From Membranipora membranacea (lineage: Eukaryota; Bryozoa; Gymnolaemata; Cheilostomatida; Membraniporidae), in NCBI GenBank assembly GCA_914767715.1, contig OU612070.1, forward strand, positions 15,083,501 to 15,147,500: DNA of 64,000 nucleotides, written 5' to 3'. Below, in pieces: positions 58,740 to 64,000 of the stretch. The number at the start of each line of letters is the position of its first letter. The stretch's first letter is position 1. The notes beneath the pieces were generated by a model. That model had not been told where the DNA came from and did not search any database. It was given only the letters and a program-made list of their open reading frames with translations. The translations under genes and the position numbers were made by a program.

Positions 58740-61200
58740 ATTAACTCAAGTGTGTGGCCTTACCCTTACTTTTACTTACTTTTACTTACTTTTACTTACC
58801 TTACATTTAATACTGCTACCTACAGCATAAGCGCCATAAGCAGGCATAAACAACATGCAAGCTTTCTTTAGAGAATAGAGCAAACCATAAAGTATCAAGT
58901 TACAAACGTTTACAGCTTGTGTGGGTTATCGCTAGGCAAAAGTCAAATTTTTGACTGAATGTTTGACTGATTAATTTATTGTTGTTATTCATTGCCGAAA
59001 TTTTGACATTACCAATATTGTGGCTTATATTATGGCCGTCTGTTCATTGCAGGTCTACAGGTTTTTTTCTGTTCATTGGCTGCTCTCAATCACAAAGTAC
59101 ACTATGTTTCTTTTACTTTTAATCCAATTTTACACTTATAGCACAGGAGGAACATTTATTACTCTGTATATTTTATCGTATCATAATGACGTCACTGTTT
59201 TATTTTATACTGGCACAAATACTATGAATTCTCTCTCATCAGATAGTAATGACGCTATTTTGATATAATATGATAGTTGCCATGATACCAAAATAACATC
59301 AATAAAAATTCAACTTGATTTTATCTTATGCAAATTTTGACAAATATAAGTCCTGCAATATTACTTCCTTCCTTGAACTCCTTCTCTGATTTATTTAATT
59401 CACAATTGAACGTGCAGGGATAGCTGGTTGTGTAACATTTTATTATCAACCAATTTCCTCCCAACTTTCCCCCAACCAGCTAGAGATCATGATATTTTAT
59501 TAGCCGGAAATGATGATTAATAGGACATCTGGATCTGTCAGATATCACCATATCTCGAAGTTAACCGCAGTAGTTTCTGGCACCTCCTGGCGGATATATA
59601 TACAAAATGGAATCGCAATAAATCACACAAAAATAGTAAGAGCAGAGTCAACATGCAAACAGCTATCAATATTACCAATAATATTAATAGTGAAATTATA
59701 GCTCCATTTATAGTCATAATGTTCTAACTCAGTCGTTGATATGAATTCATGGATGAGTGGTAAAATACGCAGTATGGTAATATGTGATGAAGTTTCATCC
59801 GTCTGTAACCTGGTGAAGTGATCGGATCTAGCTTAAAATCTGGCAGCTTTCACGATTTGCTTAGATCGACGTCCCAGTAACAGCATTATACTGTCATTCT
59901 CAGGATTGAGACCTTTCTGTGCAAGAGAGAATTATTTCTGCGAAAATCTATCAAAGTGTACACACTCAAAAATTGCTAGACTTATCCCCACATGCTCGAT
60001 TATCAGTGTAAATAGAGTCTGCAGAGGTTACCGTTATCATTTGTGTACCCCCCTCCTCCTCTTCCACAGACTGCTCAACAGAAGTGAATAGCTATCAATC
60101 TTACGCAAAATAACTATCGGAGAGACTAATAAATCTAACAGATTAATTGATACCAAGTAAAGCATTATATGCAGTAATGTATCAGCATTCATGTGCTTAT
60201 GTTTTTTTGACTTTCATTGTTTGCGTGGGACTCTACCTTCAACCATAACTGCCTCATGGGTTCTGCTGCCTGATCCTCTGGAAATACAATTATCTGCTCT
60301 ACGCTATACGTTTGTTTCTAGGTTGTCAAATACCAAAAATGATAAGTGAAGGTGAGCGGAAAGAGATGGACAAGCCTGACACTCATAATACTTAGATTGT
60401 TTCAACCATTGACATAGCCTCCGTGCTCAGACGGCTGCAACGCATGTAGTGTGGTTATGTTATCAAACACTCATGCACTAAATTGCATTGCAGCCGTCCA
60501 ATGCTGAAACCATAAGGATCTTTCAACACCGACAAGTTTGGACAGGAACCTCGGACATTGAAAAAATTGAAGTACTATCAGCAAGCAAGTTTCTTATTTT
60601 ATTTTTGATAGGTTAATGGAAAAAGTAACATCTGTAACATTTTCAGCTGCACTGACTTGTATTTTTGCTAAACAAAAAAAGCAAGAAAGAAAAATGGATG
60701 TTTCTTGATGGCTTTAATTATAAATATTTACCTACACTCCATTGTGATGCTGTTGCTAACTGCCATTTAAAAATAGAGGCTTATATATCAAAGCGAACCA
60801 AGGTGTGACGGTTGAAAGTAAACTGACTGATAATATAAAATTCGGGTAGCATTGGAAAGAAAAATTCCCAAAGCAGTCTGCGTTACAATAACATACTGAT
60901 TGGTTGGTAAAGCAAGGCTTTGGTAATCAATACAATAACTGCAAACAAATGCAGGAGGTTGCAAAACCAAAACAGATATGTTGAAATCAGAGTCATATTG
61001 CCCCATTTCTACATAAAAAGAAACATATTGGGGGTTGTTACTGTGACGCACAGCAAACAATTAGAAAAGGAGACTAAGGCAATTGTCGTTTCGTCTCTTA
61101 CCCTCGATCAAGGTGATTGCTCATTTGTTTTAATGCCAACAAGGCTCTGCCATAACTGAAGCACAAATACGAATGTGGAAAAAGCTACCGCCAGATTTTA
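58740..61200. other. intergenic, no gene seen
   Basis: It starts with a (TTACTTT)n microsatellite (58,765-58,800). No exon is supported between the GPCR stop and the 3' end of the RalBP1-like gene. Confidence 0.45.
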
Positions 61201-61213
61201 ATCGATAACTAGA

Positions 61214-63967
61214 TTAAATAAGACTTTGTTCTTGTATCTGAGAGCCTAACATCTGCTGCTGTAACAGTCTGATCTGTATCTTCACATTCAGACATCCCAT
61301 TCTTTCCTCATGTATCTTATTAACAAGCTCCGTGTTCATCAACTACAAAAACAACACAGAACGTATCAGAAGAGGTAACACTGAATTAGGCAGTAAAATT
61401 GCATAATTGTTGGAGGGCATTTTGGGCTTCATAGATTGAAATTGTACAATTTGGAGTTGCCGTTCCCGAATCAGTATAGGATTAGCAAACCTTGGTTATG
61501 TGCTGAAGGAGTTACTGTATATAGCTAATCATGCAACTTGTAATCCAGCTGATGTAACCCATAGTACTATGCTCTCTGACATTATGGGAACCTGTATAAT
61601 TGGTGGTCTGCATATTTTAGAATAGATGGACTTTATAAAAGAGTATATATAATAAAGGTAGTTTTACTCATTTTCAGACTAGACCCAGGGATTTTCCGCA
61701 CTAATGATAACACAGTGGACATGTCTCACCTCCCACTTGGCGTTCTTGTTGGTGATTTGCTGTAGCTGAGCAGCGAGAGAGTCGATCTCAATCTGAGCCG
61801 CTGTCTCATCCTCAGGCTCCGTGTCTGAGGTGGAGGTGTAATACTCATCTGATGACTGAGCTTCAGATGAGTGTCCTGTTATATAATAAATAATAATAAC
61901 AGTAATAATAATAACAGTGATAATATCACTGATATATACATAATATATATATATATGTATATAAATACATATCACCGATATATATATATATTCATATCAA
62001 TGAATAATATTAACAGTAATGATAATAGTAAAATGTACACACTGTGTTGGGCTGCATGACGTGAATTGAACACAAATGATTAGTCAGTAATTTTATCAGG
62101 TTTAATCCAGTTTGCCAGCTTTCGGAGTTGCTCCCCTATTACTGATAAGCCGCAGCTACCCAGGCGGGCAGATAGGCAAACTAGTGAAAAACTAGAAGTT
62201 CATAGCAGACATGCCAATGAAGTATAATCTATTCTTCTGGCAACAACCTGCCTTTTACAGTAAGTATGAATGGAAATGGGAATCAACAACAAATCAGGAT
62301 ATGGACATTTTTGTTCTACATGTAGAAGAAAACACTGAAATGTTTTTAAGAAGTTCTCCAAAGCCAGTTGGCCATTGAACGCAAGCCATATGTGATCGAT
62401 TTGTTAACCTTCACTCAGAATATAAGCATGTCGTAGGATCTCTGTATCATAGACATCAATCAACATTACATAGACAGCAGTATCACATAACAACCAATAC
62501 CGCATTGGTGTTAAAGAAACATGGCTATTGATATTGCATGGACAACGACACGCAATAGACATCAATAATACATTGTCGGTTTTATATCTCATTGTTAGAA
62601 TACATATTATGACGTTATATCTACCCAGGGTGGTGATGGATCTGAGCTCTTCATACTCAGCGATCTCTTCGTTCAATCTGTCGATCTCTATCACCTCTGT
62701 TGATATCTTCTGCTTCAACTCATCCTCTGTGACACAAACACAAAATTACGTATTGGTTAAATGTCTGTCTCAGTTAGTAGACTGAAAAATAAAGGTGCCT
62801 AAAAGGTGGAGCCACCATGTTTGAGTCCAAGTTGCTCTCAGTTAGCAGTGCAGGCAGGTCGGAGCACACCTGGGTCACATGGCACTTCAAAGTCCTGTGT
62901 CCAAATTCCAGGTACCTTAAGCTGTGGTAGGACCGCCATCCACAATTAGTCATACGCTACATCAGAAACAAGTAAGCATGAGAATAATTTGGGCATCACG
63001 ACCATATACAGGTAATTTGTCTAAAAAGGAAATTGTGTTATATTAGCGTTGATCAATCTAAACCCACTTATGGCAATGAGTTCTTCTTCCTCCCAGATGA
63101 GTTGGGCCTCTTCTGCGATTAGAGCTCGTAGTTCATCGTCATCATTGATGTCATACTGCATATCCTCACCTGGCCCAGTCAGTGACGTCATGTCATTACC
63201 TAAATGAGATAATGAGGGCTACATACTGTTGCACAATAAGAGTTTTTATATTTAAATATTTGGAATTGTGACCCCTTGTCTGCTACAATAGTACCCACAA
63301 TGCATTGCTTTGCTCATTCTTTTTTGTTCCCTTTGGCAAGTGTGGTGAATGATAAATAAAAACCCTCAGCAACCAAACCTTTTAAATCATCCTAAACAAC
63401 ACATACAATAATGCATAAAGTTTCCCAGATATAACCATGGGATAAGCTTACTTCCAGAAACAGCAAAAAAACTAACCGAACATCAAATTTAGTCATTAGT
63501 ATCAGCTTTGTATTGATGAGCGTGGATATGAGCCATGATGGAACTGAGATTTTCTCTCATATTTCAACTAGCTTTGCACCTTATAACAAGGCAACAAAAC
63601 TACATGATAACGTCTTACATCTAATGGCAACAGACCTTGAAATACAATCTCGTTATTGAAGAATACAGCCTAATCAAATTCTACTTATTTGCTAACCTCG
63701 AGGGCTTGTTGCCATCGCTGTGTGAAGTTTCTCTGGTATTAACAGAGCGGCGGAACCTTCAGCTATATGCTGGTGCTGGATTGTCTCTGTTCTCATTGGC
63801 TCGAGTACAGACGGTTCACTGATCTGCACAGGCTCAACAGCGACTGGCGGTAATACGATCTCCTCTTGTGATGCTGACGCGAGAATATTACCATCTCCTC
63901 TCGGTGCAGGTAGAGTCTCAACACTGTCTATGGACGCTGCCATTACCTCCCCTTCAACCACTTCATC
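61214..63967 (-). CDS. RALBP1: RALBP1/RLIP76 homologue, five C-terminal coding exons
   Basis: Exons in transcript order: 63,967-63,697; 63,199-63,068; 62,726-62,625; 61,875-61,730; 61,342-61,214 (TAA). All junctions are GT-AG and join in phase, giving 259 residues. The first exon is a low-complexity Pro/Val/Glu stretch. The next exons give EEAQLIWEEEELIAI, a coiled coil (EIDRLNEEIAEYEELR), an acidic Ser-rich linker (SSDEYYTSTSDTEPEDE) and a second coil ending IHEERM...IRLLQQQ. The order and spacing match the C-terminus of RalBP1, including LLA.EQFLRR-like, SES.SEDEE and HEERE...LRLLQ segments. In RalBP1 this coil binds active RalA/B, and the upstream RhoGAP domain acts on Rac/Cdc42. That domain lies outside the window to the right. 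Intron sizes are 341-749 bp. Confidence 0.8.
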
Positions 63968-64000
63968 CTAAGAAAGAGGAGACAAAAATTTAAATGGGAA

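Overview
This is a window of an animal (metazoan) nuclear genome, almost certainly an invertebrate. The evidence is intron-split genes with canonical GT-AG junctions, a RalBP1-type gene, invertebrate-style class A GPCRs, a D8C-domain secreted protein, several LINE reverse transcriptase remnants, TIR transposons, hairpin MITEs and SINE-like elements. The DNA is AT-rich. I cannot name the phylum. There are no bacterial operons, ribosome binding sites or CRISPR arrays.

Layout. 0-6 kb: LINE fragments on both strands, dispersed repeats, and a small TIR element (4.68-5.04 kb) that carries a degenerate tRNA-Ala-like sequence. 7.7-8.5 kb: an intact gene for a secreted Thr-rich protein with a D8C-like cysteine domain; a broken paralogue with partly duplicated flanks lies at 13.0-13.8 kb. 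14.6-18.6 kb: a 4.0 kb TIR transposon with six ~176 bp tandem repeats and a minus-strand multi-exon gene of an uncharacterised family. About 19.9-26.0 kb: a ~6 kb block bounded by long diverged inverted repeats, with two candidate exons inside. One member of a short element whose head is the 5' end of U2 snRNA lies in this block (24.6 kb, minus) and a second lies just outside it (26.4 kb, plus); the second has a 14 bp target-site duplication.

27-59 kb is a cluster of rhodopsin-like GPCR genes. Two nearly identical intact copies (36.8-40.3 and 43.5-47.0 kb, 343 aa each) sit in a ~6.7 kb tandem duplication whose third, partial unit (47.7-49.5 kb) has no receptor. A diverged intact paralogue (354 aa) is at 54.4-58.7 kb. 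Two pseudogene remnants of the last coding exon are at 27.0 and 30.5-30.9 kb. All three intact genes share the same five-coding-exon layout with identical phases. Between them lie a second TIR transposon related to the 14.6 kb one (50.3-52.6 kb), an unrelated TIR element (27.5-29.9 kb), a 61 bp-arm perfect hairpin (52.9 kb) and a 325 bp fold-back element (53.7 kb).

61.2-64.0 kb: five in-phase 3' coding exons of a RALBP1/RLIP76 homologue on the minus strand, covering the C-terminal Ral-binding coiled coil; its RhoGAP part lies beyond the right edge.

The genes do not form a pathway. The common theme is local duplication of receptor and secreted-protein genes in a repeat-dense region. The most unusual items are the U2-headed short elements, the TIR transposon family with an uncharacterised gene, the tRNA-carrying MITE and the many short hairpins.
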